Of a stretch of 64,000 nt of DNA, positions 45,310 through 54,104 are shown one piece after another. Under the pieces are notes generated by a model. It ran no database searches. It was not told the origin of the DNA and was given only the letters and a program-made list of their open reading frames with translations. The stretch lies in the NCBI RefSeq assembly GCF_900104535.1, contig NZ_LT629710.1, positions 1,302,001 to 1,366,000 of the forward strand, read 5' to 3'. The position numbers were made by a program, and so were the translations under genes. Each line of letters opens with the position of its first letter. Position 1 is the stretch's first letter. Origin of the DNA: Nakamurella panacisegetis (lineage in GTDB: Bacteria > Actinomycetota > Actinomycetes > Mycobacteriales > Nakamurellaceae).

Positions 45310-45957
45310 CTACCGGCCGAACAGGCCGGCCCGCGGATGCCGGACGGAGATCGAGCCACCGGTCTTCAAGCCGGTCAGGTGCAGGTCCAGGACACCGCCG
45401 CCACCGGGCGGGATCTTGTTGTTCACGCTGCCACCTCGCATGGTGAGCCCGTCGAATCGGACGGTGCCCCCGCGGGGCAGCACCAGTTCGGTGGAACCGC
45501 CGAAGTTGGAGCGGAACTCCACGACGACGCTGCTACTGGTCAGCGTGGCCTGACTGAAATCCAGCCGGGTGCTTGCACCGAAGCCCCCGATGACGATGTG
45601 CGCCGGCACCAGCCAATGCCCCCGGAACGAGCGGGATCCCCAGCCGGTCAGTTCCATGACCGGCGCCGCCCTCGCGGCCGGCGCCCCGGAGTATCCGGGC
45701 CCGACCGCGTCGGTCCGGCGAGTGGCGGTGGTCGCGTCGCTCACGCTGCGCCCGGCCAGTTTCAGGCCCGGAAGGTCGACCAGGACGGCGTTCAGATCGG
45801 CCCGCGTCCTGGAGACGATCACCTGTTCGCTGCGGCGGCTGTACTCGGCCAGGTCGATCAGGCCCCGTCCGGTCGCCTTCTCCAAGAGGGCGAGGACGTG
45901 CGAGCGCTCGTCGTCGGAGACGCGCAACTGCTTCGGGTCGATGCCCGGGCCGGTCAT
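45310..45957 (-). CDS. DUF1707 domain protein with LiaF-like C-terminal domain
   Basis: A protein of 215 residues. The N-terminal 60 residues (QLRVSDDERSHVLALLEKATGRGLIDLAEYSRRSEQVIVSRTRADLNAVLVDLPG) are the DUF1707 domain, common in actinobacteria and often next to membrane or cell-envelope stress modules. The C-terminal half, with VIGGFGASTRLDF and VVVEFRSNFGGSTELVLPRG, looks like the beta-helical cell-wall-stress domain of LiaF-type proteins. There is no membrane segment, so it is probably cytoplasmic. It follows the histidine phosphatase gene by 35 bases. Confidence 0.8.
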   Translation of the reverse strand: MTGPGIDPKQLRVSDDERSHVLALLEKATGRGLIDLAEYSRRSEQVIVSRTRADLNAVLVDLPGLKLAGRSVSDATTATRRTDAVGPGYSGAPAARAAPVMELTGWGSRSFRGHWLVPAHIVIGGFGASTRLDFSQATLTSSSVVVEFRSNFGGSTELVLPRGGTVRFDGLTMRGGSVNNKIPPGGGGVLDLHLTGLKTGGSISVRHPRAGLFGR

Positions 45958-45992
45958 GGCTTCAGGATATCCACGCGGCGGATCGGCCGAGG

Positions 45993-46682
45993 TCAGGGGC
46001 TACCCGGCACCGGGATGGTCTCGTCGAACGGATCGTCGTCGGGGGCCGAAGCGGCGTCCGGAGCCGCCTCGCGGTCGAGTTCGGCGCCGGACCACGAGAC
46101 CACGGTCCAGCCCTCCACCAGGTCACCCTCGAGCACGACGACCCCGGTATTGCGCAGCGCATGCTCGGCGCCGAAATCATCCGGCAGGTTGACCGCCCGG
46201 ACCGACGCCCACAGGCGGTTGATGGCACCGTGGGCGACCAGCGCGGCGCCGTCGACGCCGGAAGACGCGACCTCGTGTACCACCCGGTCGAACCGTTGCA
46301 GCACATCATGTCCGCTTTCTCCGGCGGACCCGGGACTGCGTGCGTCGAACCGCCCGGCCATCCACTCGCCGATCAAGGTCAGGTAACCGCGGACCGCGTG
46401 CTCGTCGTCCAGCATCTCCCAGTCGCCGGCCGCGATCTCGCGGATGTCGCCGCGGATGTTGACACTCAGCCCAAGCCGGTCGGCCAGGGGTTCCGCGGTC
46501 TGCCGGGCCCGGGTCGCGGTGGAGGCGTAGATCGCCTGGATCGGCTCACCGGCCACGACATCCGGTACCAGAGCAGCCTGGGTGATACCGAGCTCGGTGA
46601 GCCCAGGACCGGGCGGCGCGGTGTCCAACAACCCGAGGACGTTCGACGGGGTTTGACCGTGCCGGATGAGCACCAGTCTCAT
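45993..46682 (-). CDS. Histidine phosphatase family protein
   Basis: A protein of 229 residues. The catalytic RHG motif is in LVLIRHGQTPSN, the second Arg in STATRARQTAEPLA, the proton-donor region in REIAAGDWE, and the second His in AALVAHGAINRL. It belongs to the phosphoglycerate-mutase-like superfamily; most small actinobacterial members are phosphatases of unknown substrate. Its start overlaps the pheA stop by four bases, an arrangement seen in other actinobacteria. The C-terminal 30 residues are acidic and probably disordered. Confidence 0.88.
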   Translation of the reverse strand: MRLVLIRHGQTPSNVLGLLDTAPPGPGLTELGITQAALVPDVVAGEPIQAIYASTATRARQTAEPLADRLGLSVNIRGDIREIAAGDWEMLDDEHAVRGYLTLIGEWMAGRFDARSPGSAGESGHDVLQRFDRVVHEVASSGVDGAALVAHGAINRLWASVRAVNLPDDFGAEHALRNTGVVVLEGDLVEGWTVVSWSGAELDREAAPDAASAPDDDPFDETIPVPGSP

Positions 46683-47626
46683 GACGTCACCGGGCCGGGA
46701 TCGTTGACGGCCAGAATTCGTGACACCGATTGCACGGCTGCATCATACGTCTGAGCCGTGGCGAAACTCGGTGCGGGAACGTTGGTTCCGGCCATGCGCG
46801 GATAGGATCCCAACCAGCGCATCAACGCCGACCGCCGGATCAGCGCAGCCACCATGTCGGCCATCGCCGGATCGGCGATGTGCCCGTCGGCGTCGATCAG
46901 GAACACGTACTCGCCGAGCCGGCTACGGGTCGGGCGGGACTCCAGTCGGGTCATGTTGATGCCGCGACCGGCGATCTCGGCCAGCACGCTGAGCAGGGTG
47001 CCCGGCTCGTTGTTGACCGAGACGATGAACGACGTGCGGTCGTTTCCGGTCGGCGGCGGCGGAGGCGTGCCCGGCGTCCGCAACAGCACGAACCGGGTGA
47101 CGGCGTCACGCACCATTCCGATGTCGCCGACCAGAGTGTCCAGCCGGTAACGGATCCCGGCCACCGGAGCCGCGGCGGCCGCGTCGATCTCACCGTCGGC
47201 CACGAGCGCCGCGGCGGCCGCGGTGGAAGTGGTGACGACGATGTCGACACCGGGCAACTCTGCCGCCAGAAAGTCCCGGACCTGGGCGTGCCCATGCGGG
47301 TGGGAGCCGACCGTACGGATATCGGCCAGGGTGGTTCCGGGCCGCACCAGCAGATCGAAGGTGACCGGGACGAACGCCTCGGCGTGCACCGTGAGCGGCT
47401 GTCCGTGGGTGAGTTCGTCCTGCGTGAGCGGCACCGCACCCTCGACCGAATTCTCAAGCGGGACACAACCGGCCTCCACCTCGCCCGACCGCAGGGCCTC
47501 GAGCACGGCCGACACACCGCCCATCGGAACGAGTTCCACGGCGGCGTCGACCCGGCCGAGGATGGCGCTGACCGCCGCTTCGGTGAAGGTGCCTTCCGGC
47601 CCGAGGTAGGCCCATCGCTGCGTCAC
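46679..47626 (-). CDS. pheA: Prephenate dehydratase
   Basis: A protein of 315 residues. I place the start at GTG 47626 since a -10-like TAGGGT ends seven bases before it and overlaps the alternative GTG 47635. The catalytic domain has YLGPEGTFTEAAV, CVPLENSVEGAV, HPHGHAQVRDFL and the VTRFVLL motif with the catalytic Thr. The ACT regulatory domain follows (PGTLLSVLAEIAGRGINMTRLESRPTRSRLGEYVFLID), so feedback by phenylalanine is expected. It makes phenylpyruvate from prephenate in phenylalanine synthesis. It heads the operon with the phosphatase and DUF1707 genes. Confidence 0.93.
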   Translation of the reverse strand: MTQRWAYLGPEGTFTEAAVSAILGRVDAAVELVPMGGVSAVLEALRSGEVEAGCVPLENSVEGAVPLTQDELTHGQPLTVHAEAFVPVTFDLLVRPGTTLADIRTVGSHPHGHAQVRDFLAAELPGVDIVVTTSTAAAAALVADGEIDAAAAAPVAGIRYRLDTLVGDIGMVRDAVTRFVLLRTPGTPPPPPTGNDRTSFIVSVNNEPGTLLSVLAEIAGRGINMTRLESRPTRSRLGEYVFLIDADGHIADPAMADMVAALIRRSALMRWLGSYPRMAGTNVPAPSFATAQTYDAAVQSVSRILAVNDPGPVTS

Positions 47627-47633
47627 ACCCGTC

Positions 47634-47639
47634 ACCCTA
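47634..47639 (-). promoter_or_regulatory. -10 element TAGGGT for leaderless pheA
   Basis: TAGGGT on the minus strand is followed by seven bases and GTG 47626. It coincides with the alternative start at 47635, which would then lie outside the message. Confidence 0.45.
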
Positions 47640-47644
47640 TGCGG

Positions 47645-48202
47645 TCATCCCCGGGCCACCAGGCCGGCCACCCGGACCGCCTCGGCCTCGGGATCGGCCG
47701 ATCCAGAGGCGGCGAGGTGGTCGACCACCGGAGGCGGGACGGCCGGTGGGACCACTCCGGGCTGGGCCGTCCGGTCCCGGGCCAGATTGCGGGCCACCCG
47801 ACGGGCCAGCGCGATCTCCGGTGACACGGTCACCCAGACCAGTTGCACCTGCGCGCCCCCGACCTGTGCGGACAGCCGGTCCCAGGCGACGGGATCGGAA
47901 CACTCGCGGGTGAACGGAGCGATCATCACGACGTCCCGCCCGATGCCGGTGTTGTCGGCCGCCAGATCGAGCAGGCACTCGTAGCGCGCGTCGCGGACCG
48001 GTCCGCGAAGCCCGGGATGGTCGAGGTCGTCGCCCGCGCCGACCAACCGGGCCAGCTGGGCCATCAGCGGGTTGGTCGCCACATCCTGGTCCAGCACCAC
48101 GGCTCCGGTGTGCTGGGCCAGCGCCCGTCCCAGCGTGCTCTTGCCGCTCCCGGGTGGCCCGGCGACGACGTAGACGATCGGGCGCGGGCGGGATGGGTCC
48201 AT
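47645..48202 (-). CDS. P-loop kinase-like ATPase (AAA_33 type)
   Basis: A protein of 185 residues from ATG 48202. The Walker A motif is VVAGPPGSGKSTLGRAL, followed by VVLDQDVATNP. A later LVWVTVSPEIALARRVARN contains the lid arginines, and the overall pattern is that of small-molecule kinase-like AAA_33 proteins. The substrate is not known. A CACAAT hexamer six bases before the ATG suggests another leaderless promoter. It is divergent from the first LacI gene and ends eight bases from the pheA promoter element. Confidence 0.8.
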   Translation of the reverse strand: MDPSRPRPIVYVVAGPPGSGKSTLGRALAQHTGAVVLDQDVATNPLMAQLARLVGAGDDLDHPGLRGPVRDARYECLLDLAADNTGIGRDVVMIAPFTRECSDPVAWDRLSAQVGGAQVQLVWVTVSPEIALARRVARNLARDRTAQPGVVPPAVPPPVVDHLAASGSADPEAEAVRVAGLVARG

Positions 48203-48289
48203 GGGCGCATTGTGCCGGATGCGCACGGCCCGGCCATGAGCAGCGTTGCCGAACTCCGACCTCGGCTTCGACGCCCCGGCAAACGGGCC

Positions 48290-48353
48290 TTGACAAGGCA
48301 TGCGAACTCGCGGCAAAGTACCCGAGACAACGTTGTCTCACCGCTCGGTGAGA
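48290..48353 (+). promoter_or_regulatory. Promoter and LacI operator of the first sugar operon
   Basis: TTGACA (48290-48295) and CAAAGT (48314-48319) are 18 bases apart. The perfect palindrome GAGACAACGTTGTCTC (48324-48339) lies at the expected transcription start, a classic repressor position with the central CG common in LacI-family sites. A second dyad, TCTCACCG-CT-CGGTGAGA (48336-48353), overlaps it. The core GACAACG(C/T)TGTC recurs twice upstream of the second sugar operon. Confidence 0.75.
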
Positions 48354-48392
48354 AGCGTGATGGTCGCTCGGCCGGACGAGAGGGCGTGAGGA

Positions 48393-49454
48393 ATGCAGTC
48401 GTCGCCTCGCGCCCGTCGCGCCACCATGACCGACGTCGCCCGGGCCGCGCAGGTCAGCCTCAAAACGGTCAGCCGCTACGTGAACGGCGAGACCAACATC
48501 GACCCGGTGATCGGCGCCCGGATTGCCGAAGCCATTGCCGCCCTTCGTTTCCGACGCAACATGGCGGCGGCCAGTATCCGCCCCGGACAGCGTTCCCAGC
48601 TCGTCGGGTTGATCATCGAGGACGTCGCCAACCCGTTCTACTCGGCACTGACCCGGAGCGTCGAGTTGGCGCTCCGCGCGGCCGGTCTGCTGCTGCTCGC
48701 CGCCAGTTCCGAGGAGGACCCGGTCCGTTTCACGCGGTTGATCGAACAACTCATCGAGCGGCGGGTCGACGGCCTCATCGTGGTCGCGCCCAGTCATCCG
48801 GAACCGGGTTGGCCCGAACTCGCTCGCGAGATCCCGGCCCTGGTCATCCTGGACCGCTTCGACGACACGATCGATGCCGACAGCATCGTCGGCGACGACG
48901 TCGGCGGCGGAACAGCGGCGACCGAACTGCTGGTCGGCTCGGGCGCCCGGCGGATCGCGTTCGTCGGCGAGGCCCTCGGCCTGTCCACCATCAACGGCCG
49001 CTACCAGGGTTACCTCGCCGCCCTGGCCGCGGCCGGGCTGACGGCCGACCCGGCCCTGGTCATCGACGGGGTTCGCACCAGCGACGACGTGTGCACAGCG
49101 GTCACCGAGCTCCTCCGGCCCGGTGTCCAGGTCGATGCCTTCTTTGCCGCGAACAACCTGGCCAGCCTGGGCGTTCTCAAGGCGTTCCGGCGCTTGGGCA
49201 TCTCCCGTCCCATCGTCGGCTACGACGATTTCGAATCGGCGGCCCTGGTGCAGCCGGCGGTGACCGTGGTCAGCCACAGCGTGGCCGACATGGGGCGCCG
49301 GTCGGCCGAACTGCTGCTGGCCAGGATCGACGGTGACCGAACGCCGGCGCACCACCTCGTCCTCCCCGCGACCACCACCCTGCGCGCGTCCCATCGCGCG
49401 CCGATCCCCCATCGTCCTGATCCACCACTCACAGAGATGACGACAACCCCGTGA
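48393..49454 (+). CDS. LacI family regulator (first)
   Basis: A protein of 353 residues. The helix-turn-helix is TMTDVARAAQVSLKTVSRYVNGE with the hinge region FRRNMAAASIRPG. The effector domain follows the periplasmic-binding fold (LVGLIIEDVANPFYSALTRSVELALR, RVDGLIVVAPSH, FFAANNLASLGVLKAF, GYDDFESAALVQPAVTVV). It is the first gene of an operon with an aldolase and a dehydrogenase, overlapping the aldolase start by four bases. An autoregulated repressor acting on the palindrome upstream is likely. Confidence 0.92.
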   Translation: MQSSPRARRATMTDVARAAQVSLKTVSRYVNGETNIDPVIGARIAEAIAALRFRRNMAAASIRPGQRSQLVGLIIEDVANPFYSALTRSVELALRAAGLLLLAASSEEDPVRFTRLIEQLIERRVDGLIVVAPSHPEPGWPELAREIPALVILDRFDDTIDADSIVGDDVGGGTAATELLVGSGARRIAFVGEALGLSTINGRYQGYLAALAAAGLTADPALVIDGVRTSDDVCTAVTELLRPGVQVDAFFAANNLASLGVLKAFRRLGISRPIVGYDDFESAALVQPAVTVVSHSVADMGRRSAELLLARIDGDRTPAHHLVLPATTTLRASHRAPIPHRPDPPLTEMTTTP

Positions 49455-50290
49455 TCCAGTACAAGCTCCGTCGCCTGTTCAACCCGACCTCCGGACGGCT
49501 GCTCGACGTCGCCGTCGACCACGGATTCTTCGGCGAACCCGCGTTCCTCACCGGTATCGCCGACCTACCGGCCGCGATCGCCACCCTGGTCGAGGCCGGT
49601 CCCGACGCCATCCAGCTGACCATCGGCCAGGCCCGGCTGCTGCAGAACCGACCGGGGAGGTTCAAACCGAGCCTGGTCCTCCGCGCCGACGTGGCCAACG
49701 TCTACGGCGCGGACCTGCCGGAGCGGGTGTTCAGCCTGCCGATCGAGAACGCCGCCGTCAGCGCGGCTCAGCTCGACGCCACCTGTCTGGTGGTCAACAT
49801 CTTCGATCTGCCCGGCCAGCCCGAACTCAAGGAGCAGTGCATCCGGAATGTCCTCGCGCTCCGGGCCGAGTGCACCAAGCTGTACATCCCGCTGATGGTC
49901 GAGCCGTTGGTCATGCGCGCCAACAATTCCGGCGGCGCCTACCTGGTCGATGGTGACATCGACCGGATCACGTCGTTGGTCCGCCAGGCGGTCGAACTCG
50001 GCGCCGATCTGATCAAGGCCGACCCGTCGGACGACATCTCGGAGTACCACCGGGTGGTCGAGGTCGCATCCGGCATCCCGGTGCTGGTCCGCGGCGGCGG
50101 CCGGGTCGCCGACGACGTGCTGCTCCAGCGCACGAAGGATGTCCTGGAACAGGGCGCGACCGGGATCGTCTACGGCCGCAACATCATTCAGCACCGCGAT
50201 CCGGCCGGGATCACCCACGCGCTGATGTCCGTGCTGCACGAGAACGCGTCCGTCGAGCACGCACTGACCCTGATCGGCGGCCAGGCGTGA
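49451..50290 (+). CDS. Class I aldolase (DhnA/FbaB/LsrF type)
   Basis: A protein of 279 residues from GTG 49451. The barrel has RLLDVAVDHGFFGEP near the start, YIPLMVEPLVM, the Schiff-base Lys in GADLIKADPSDD, PVLVRGGGRVAD, and the phosphate-binding GATGIVYGRNIIQ. Relatives are class I fructose-1,6-bisphosphate aldolases and LsrF-type thiolases. It likely cleaves or forms a phosphorylated sugar bond. It is one of two different class I aldolases in this sugar locus. It overlaps LacI and the dehydrogenase by four bases on each side. Confidence 0.85.
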   Translation: MIQYKLRRLFNPTSGRLLDVAVDHGFFGEPAFLTGIADLPAAIATLVEAGPDAIQLTIGQARLLQNRPGRFKPSLVLRADVANVYGADLPERVFSLPIENAAVSAAQLDATCLVVNIFDLPGQPELKEQCIRNVLALRAECTKLYIPLMVEPLVMRANNSGGAYLVDGDIDRITSLVRQAVELGADLIKADPSDDISEYHRVVEVASGIPVLVRGGGRVADDVLLQRTKDVLEQGATGIVYGRNIIQHRDPAGITHALMSVLHENASVEHALTLIGGQA

Positions 50291-51477
50291 GCGCCCGGCA
50301 GCCGGTCCGCGTCGGCGTCATCGGTGCCGGGCTGATGGGCAAGGAACTGGCCGGTGCCCTCGGCCGGTGGTCCGCCCTGTCCGACTCGGCCGTCGATCCC
50401 CAGCTGACCGCCGTGTGCGACGTCAACGCCCCGGCCCTCGACTGGTTCCGCCGGGTCTCGTCGGTGCGGACGCTGACCGACGACTACCGCAATCTGCTCG
50501 ACGGATCGGTCGACGTGCTCTACGTCGCCGTTCCTCACCACCTGCACGAGAGCCTCTACCTGGACATCGCCGCCGCTGGCGTCGATTTCCTCGGGGAGAA
50601 GCCGTTCGGCATCGATCCGGGCGCCTCCGCGGCCATCGGCGACGGGATCGCCGCCTCGTCCGCCTTCGTCCGCTGCTCCAGCGAGATGCCTTTCTATCCC
50701 GGTGCGCAGCAGGCGATCTCGTTCCTACAGCAGGGCCGGGCGGGACGGATCATCGAGGCGAACTTCGCGTTCCTGCACTCGAGTGATCTCAACGTGGACA
50801 AGCCGATCAACTGGAAACGGCAGACCCAGTTCTGCGGCCAGATCGGCGTCATGGGCGACCTGGGCATGCACGTCACGCACGTCCCGCTCCGGCTCGGTTG
50901 GCAGCCATCGTCGGTATTCGCTCAGCTACAGGATCTGGTGCCGACCCGGCCCGACGGCAAGGGCGGCGTCGCCGACTGCGACACCATCGAGAACGCCACC
51001 CTCTGCACCCGCGTCACCGATCCGTTGGGTGATTTCCCGCTGACCCTGGAGACCAAGCGCATCGCTCCCGGCGAGATGAACACCTGGCGCATGCGCGTCG
51101 TCGGGATGGACGGCGGCGTGGAGTTCAGCACGCGCTACCCCGCATCCCTCAAGGTGATGACGGTCCGCGACGGCCAGCAGGTGTGGGAGGAACGAATGGC
51201 CGGAAGCCAGTCGGCCCAGCCGACGATCACCGGCGGCATCTTCGAATTCGGCTTCACCGACGCGTTGCTGCAGATGTGGGCGGCGTACTTCGCCGAACGG
51301 GCCGGTGAGCTCGGTGACGCCTTCGGCTGCGCCACCCCAGCTGAGGCGTTGGCCAGTCACGACCTGTTCGACGCCGCCCTTCGGTCGAGTGCCACCGGCT
51401 CGGCGGTCCCGTTCACCTCCGGCACCAGACGCCGGCACGTGGCATCCGACGTCGCCGGAGTGATCGGGAGGGCCTGA
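50287..51477 (+). CDS. Gfo/Idh/MocA family oxidoreductase
   Basis: A protein of 396 residues. The N-terminal NAD-binding fold is VRVGVIGAGLMGKELAGALG, with the catalytic EKPFG segment in DFLGEKPFGIDPG and VAVPHHLHESL before it. The C-terminal beta-sheet domain carries GVMGDLGMHVTHVPLRLG with the conserved Asp and His. Members oxidise or reduce sugars, inositols or their derivatives. In this operon it probably converts the incoming sugar or a derivative before or after phosphorylation. The last 30 residues are unlike the family core. Confidence 0.88.
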   Translation: MSARQPVRVGVIGAGLMGKELAGALGRWSALSDSAVDPQLTAVCDVNAPALDWFRRVSSVRTLTDDYRNLLDGSVDVLYVAVPHHLHESLYLDIAAAGVDFLGEKPFGIDPGASAAIGDGIAASSAFVRCSSEMPFYPGAQQAISFLQQGRAGRIIEANFAFLHSSDLNVDKPINWKRQTQFCGQIGVMGDLGMHVTHVPLRLGWQPSSVFAQLQDLVPTRPDGKGGVADCDTIENATLCTRVTDPLGDFPLTLETKRIAPGEMNTWRMRVVGMDGGVEFSTRYPASLKVMTVRDGQQVWEERMAGSQSAQPTITGGIFEFGFTDALLQMWAAYFAERAGELGDAFGCATPAEALASHDLFDAALRSSATGSAVPFTSGTRRRHVASDVAGVIGRA

Positions 51478-51542
51478 GGTGGTGCGCCGCCGGCCGGCCA
51501 GGCGTAGGTCCGGCACGGTTCAGGCGCCCCACTCGTCCCAGT

Positions 51543-51670
51543 CACACCCGTTCGCCCCGTCCACACCCGTTCGCTCCGTCCGCACCCGTTCGCTCCGTCC
51601 GCACCCGTTGACGGCCCGGGAACGGGTGTCCCGGTGGCGAACGGGTGTCGCGGTGGCGAACGGGTGTGGC
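51543..51670. repeat. 19-bp repeat array that reverses orientation
   Basis: Four forward units with core CACCCGTT start at 51543, 51562, 51581 and 51600 (period 19). They are followed by three inverted cores GAACGGGTGT at 51620, 51639 and 51658, again with period 19. The left half can fold on the right half as one long imperfect hairpin. It begins 66 bases after the dehydrogenase stop. The remaining gap to 51954 holds no supported gene. Confidence 0.88.
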
Positions 51671-51954
51671 AGCCCGCTGCGAGCGGTCCGGATCCCGATA
51701 TATCTGCGTCGATCCCAGGCGCCGGCTGCCTGCGATGAAGGGCGATGAATGGCGGCGACCGAGCGGAGCCAGCCTGCAGCACCGCCCGGATCATTCAACG
51801 CGCCAAGCACTTTCGGTGTCACAGCGAACACGCGCTCCTACCGAGCGTGATCTTGATCGATTCATCGGACACCGTCAGTGCACCCGGCGTCACGGTCGAA
51901 CGACACCCCCCTCGACAGTTACCGAACCGTGACGTCCCGGCAAAGTCCCGGCCA

Positions 51955-52058
51955 TTGACAACGCTGTCATGCCGGGGCACAGTGGCGGATACGTCCCGAT
52001 CCACCCGGTGACCACGGTCACAGATTGACTTGATGCGTCGAAAATGACAACGCTGTCA
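51955..52058 (+). promoter_or_regulatory. Promoter and paired LacI operators of the second sugar operon
   Basis: TGACAACGCTGTCA occurs at 51956-51969 and again, identical, at 52045-52058, 89 bases apart. The first copy overlaps a TTGACA -35 (51955-51960) with a weak CACAGT -10 (51978-51983) 17 bases on. The second lies downstream of the expected start. Two spaced copies suggest repression by looping. The core matches the palindrome ahead of the first LacI gene. Confidence 0.75.
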
Positions 52059-52134
52059 ATCGTCACCTCGGGCGAACGCACCACCGCTGTCGACACCGAC
52101 GCCGATACCGGAAATCGCAGGAGGAGAGGCACTG

Positions 52135-53100
52135 ATGCTGATCGCCGCACCCAACCTGTGCCTCGACATCACCATCCGCCTCGCTGCCCTCGTCCCTGGC
52201 ACGGTCGCGCGGGCCGGAAGCACGGACACCTCCGCCGGCAGCAAGGGCGTGAATGTGGCGCGGGCCGCGAAGTCGATCGGCGCCCGGCCCGTCATCGCGG
52301 GCTTCCTCCCGCATGGCAACGGTGATCGCCTCCTCCAGCTCCTGGACGAAGAACAGCTTGAGCTGCAGCACGTTCCGGTTGACGGAGAGCTGCGCCTGGC
52401 CACCATCCTGCTCGAGGACAGCGGCCGGGTGACCATGGTCAACGGCCGCGGCGCATTCGTCAGCACGCAGCGTTGGCAGCAGTACGCCGAACTCGTCGCC
52501 CAGGCCGCGCCCGGCCGGCACGTCCTGGTCTGCAGCGGTTCACTGCCCCCCGGCCTGCCGACCGACGCCTACCGCCGCCTCGTGCAGATCGGCCACCTGG
52601 CCGGACTCCCGGTGATCGTCGACGCGGCCCCGGACGTCCTCCGCGATGCACTTCCGGCCGAGCCGGACCTGGTGTCCCCCAACCTGTCCGAGGCCGAAGG
52701 ACTGCTCCTGGGCCGGGTCGGCGAGGAGGTCGACGAACAGGGCGACGACATCCCCGGACGGGCGGTCGAGGCCGCCGTCGCCCTGCACGCCCGCGGTGCG
52801 GTCCGCGCGGTGGTCACGGCCGGAGCCCACGGCGCCGCGTTGGCCACTTCCGCCGGTTCCTGGTGGTTGCCCGCCCTGCCGGTGGACGTGGTCAACCCGA
52901 TCGGCGCCGGCGACTGTTTCGCGGCCGGCGCGGCCAACGCCCTGATGGCCGGCGCCGACGACCTCGACATCGTCCGACACGGCATGTCGGTCGCCGCCGC
53001 GGCCTGCGAGACCCCGACCGCGGGACGTCTCAACCCGGCTCGGGCGGCGGCACTGTTCGAAATGTCGACCGCAGAGCCGATCCCGGCGGCGGCCCGATGA
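52135..53100 (+). CDS. PfkB family hexose-phosphate kinase (LacC/FruK type)
   Basis: A protein of 321 residues, preceded by a strong AGGAGG. It starts NLCLDITIRL and has AGSKGVNVARAAKSIGA, the LacC/FruK glycine-rich signature, then VCSGSLPPGLP, and the C-terminal NPIGAGDCFAAGAANALM with the catalytic Asp. This subgroup phosphorylates C1 of fructose-1-phosphate- or tagatose-6-phosphate-type ketose phosphates. With the LacD-like aldolase downstream it suggests a ketose bisphosphate intermediate. It is the first gene of the eight-gene operon. Confidence 0.87.
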   Translation: MLIAAPNLCLDITIRLAALVPGTVARAGSTDTSAGSKGVNVARAAKSIGARPVIAGFLPHGNGDRLLQLLDEEQLELQHVPVDGELRLATILLEDSGRVTMVNGRGAFVSTQRWQQYAELVAQAAPGRHVLVCSGSLPPGLPTDAYRRLVQIGHLAGLPVIVDAAPDVLRDALPAEPDLVSPNLSEAEGLLLGRVGEEVDEQGDDIPGRAVEAAVALHARGAVRAVVTAGAHGAALATSAGSWWLPALPVDVVNPIGAGDCFAAGAANALMAGADDLDIVRHGMSVAAAACETPTAGRLNPARAAALFEMSTAEPIPAAAR

Positions 53101-54104
53101 CCGGCCGCGCCACCGTCTACGACGTGGCCCGCGTGGCCGGCGTCTCCATCAAGACCGTGTCCCGGGTCGTCAACGGGTCCGAGCAGGTTTCCGAGCAGAC
53201 CCGGCAACGGGTGCTGACCGCCGTGGCCGAACTGGCCTACGTCCGCAACTCGGTTGCCCACTCCCTCCGGACCGGCAGCGGCGACACCATCGGCGTCGTC
53301 ATCGATTCGATCGCCGACACGTTCTTCGCCAAGCTCGTCTCGGTCGTCGAGGAACGCATGCTGGCCGAGGGCATCGGGGTGCTGATCGCGTCCACCGGGC
53401 GGTCGGCCGGCCGCGAACACGACCAGGTCGTCCGGTTGGCCGGCCAGAATGTGCGCGCCCTGCTGATCGCGCCGATCGGTGACGACCACAGTTACTTCAC
53501 CGACGCCACCGCCGGTCTGCCCGTCGTCCTGGTCGACCGTGGTTGGGAGATCCCCGGCTACGACACGGTTCTCGTCCACGACCGGTTGGGTGCCCAGACG
53601 GCGACCGCCCACCTGATCGCCGGTGGACATCGGCGCATCGCCTTCATCGGCGACGACGGTGACCTGCCGACCATCGCCGAGCGGCGGCTGGGCTACCTGG
53701 ACGCGCTGACGGCGGGCGGCCTGCCGATCGACGACGCTCTGCTGCGCACCGGCTGCGGCGAGCCCGAGCCGGCCGCCATCGCCACCGCCGAGCTGCTGGC
53801 CATGCCCGACGCGCCCACCGCGGTGTTCTCCTCGAACCCGCGGGCCAGCCTGGGTGTCGTCCGGGCCCTGCACCAGGGCGGCCGCACCGACATCGCCCTG
53901 GTCAGCTTCGGCGACTTCGCCCTGGCCGACTCGCTGGAGCCGGCGGTCACCATCGTCGACCAGGATCCGACGCTGATCGCCGAAGCCGCCGTCGACCTTC
54001 TGCTCGCCCGGATGCGCGGCGAGCAGTCCGAGGCCAACAACATCGTGCTACCCGTCAACGTGGTACCGCGAGGATCCGGAGAACTGCTGCCGTGCAACCG
54101 ATAG
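53097..54104 (+). CDS. LacI family regulator (second)
   Basis: A protein of 335 residues from ATG 53097, overlapping the kinase stop by four bases; the open frame from 52473 is a shadow. The helix-turn-helix is ATVYDVARVAGVSIKTVSRVVNG, near-identical in its recognition helix (VSIKTVSRVVN against VSLKTVSRYVN) to the other LacI of the locus. The sensor domain follows (IGVVIDSIADTFFAKLVSVVEERM, NVRALLIAPIGDD). That similarity explains how both could read the same operator core. Being inside the operon, it would regulate itself. Confidence 0.92.
   Translation: MTGRATVYDVARVAGVSIKTVSRVVNGSEQVSEQTRQRVLTAVAELAYVRNSVAHSLRTGSGDTIGVVIDSIADTFFAKLVSVVEERMLAEGIGVLIASTGRSAGREHDQVVRLAGQNVRALLIAPIGDDHSYFTDATAGLPVVLVDRGWEIPGYDTVLVHDRLGAQTATAHLIAGGHRRIAFIGDDGDLPTIAERRLGYLDALTAGGLPIDDALLRTGCGEPEPAAIATAELLAMPDAPTAVFSSNPRASLGVVRALHQGGRTDIALVSFGDFALADSLEPAVTIVDQDPTLIAEAAVDLLLARMRGEQSEANNIVLPVNVVPRGSGELLPCNR

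Noticed and set aside
51479-51831. Small open frames across the 19-bp array
   Set aside because: Their predicted peptides only reflect the repeat; there is no ribosome site or family similarity.
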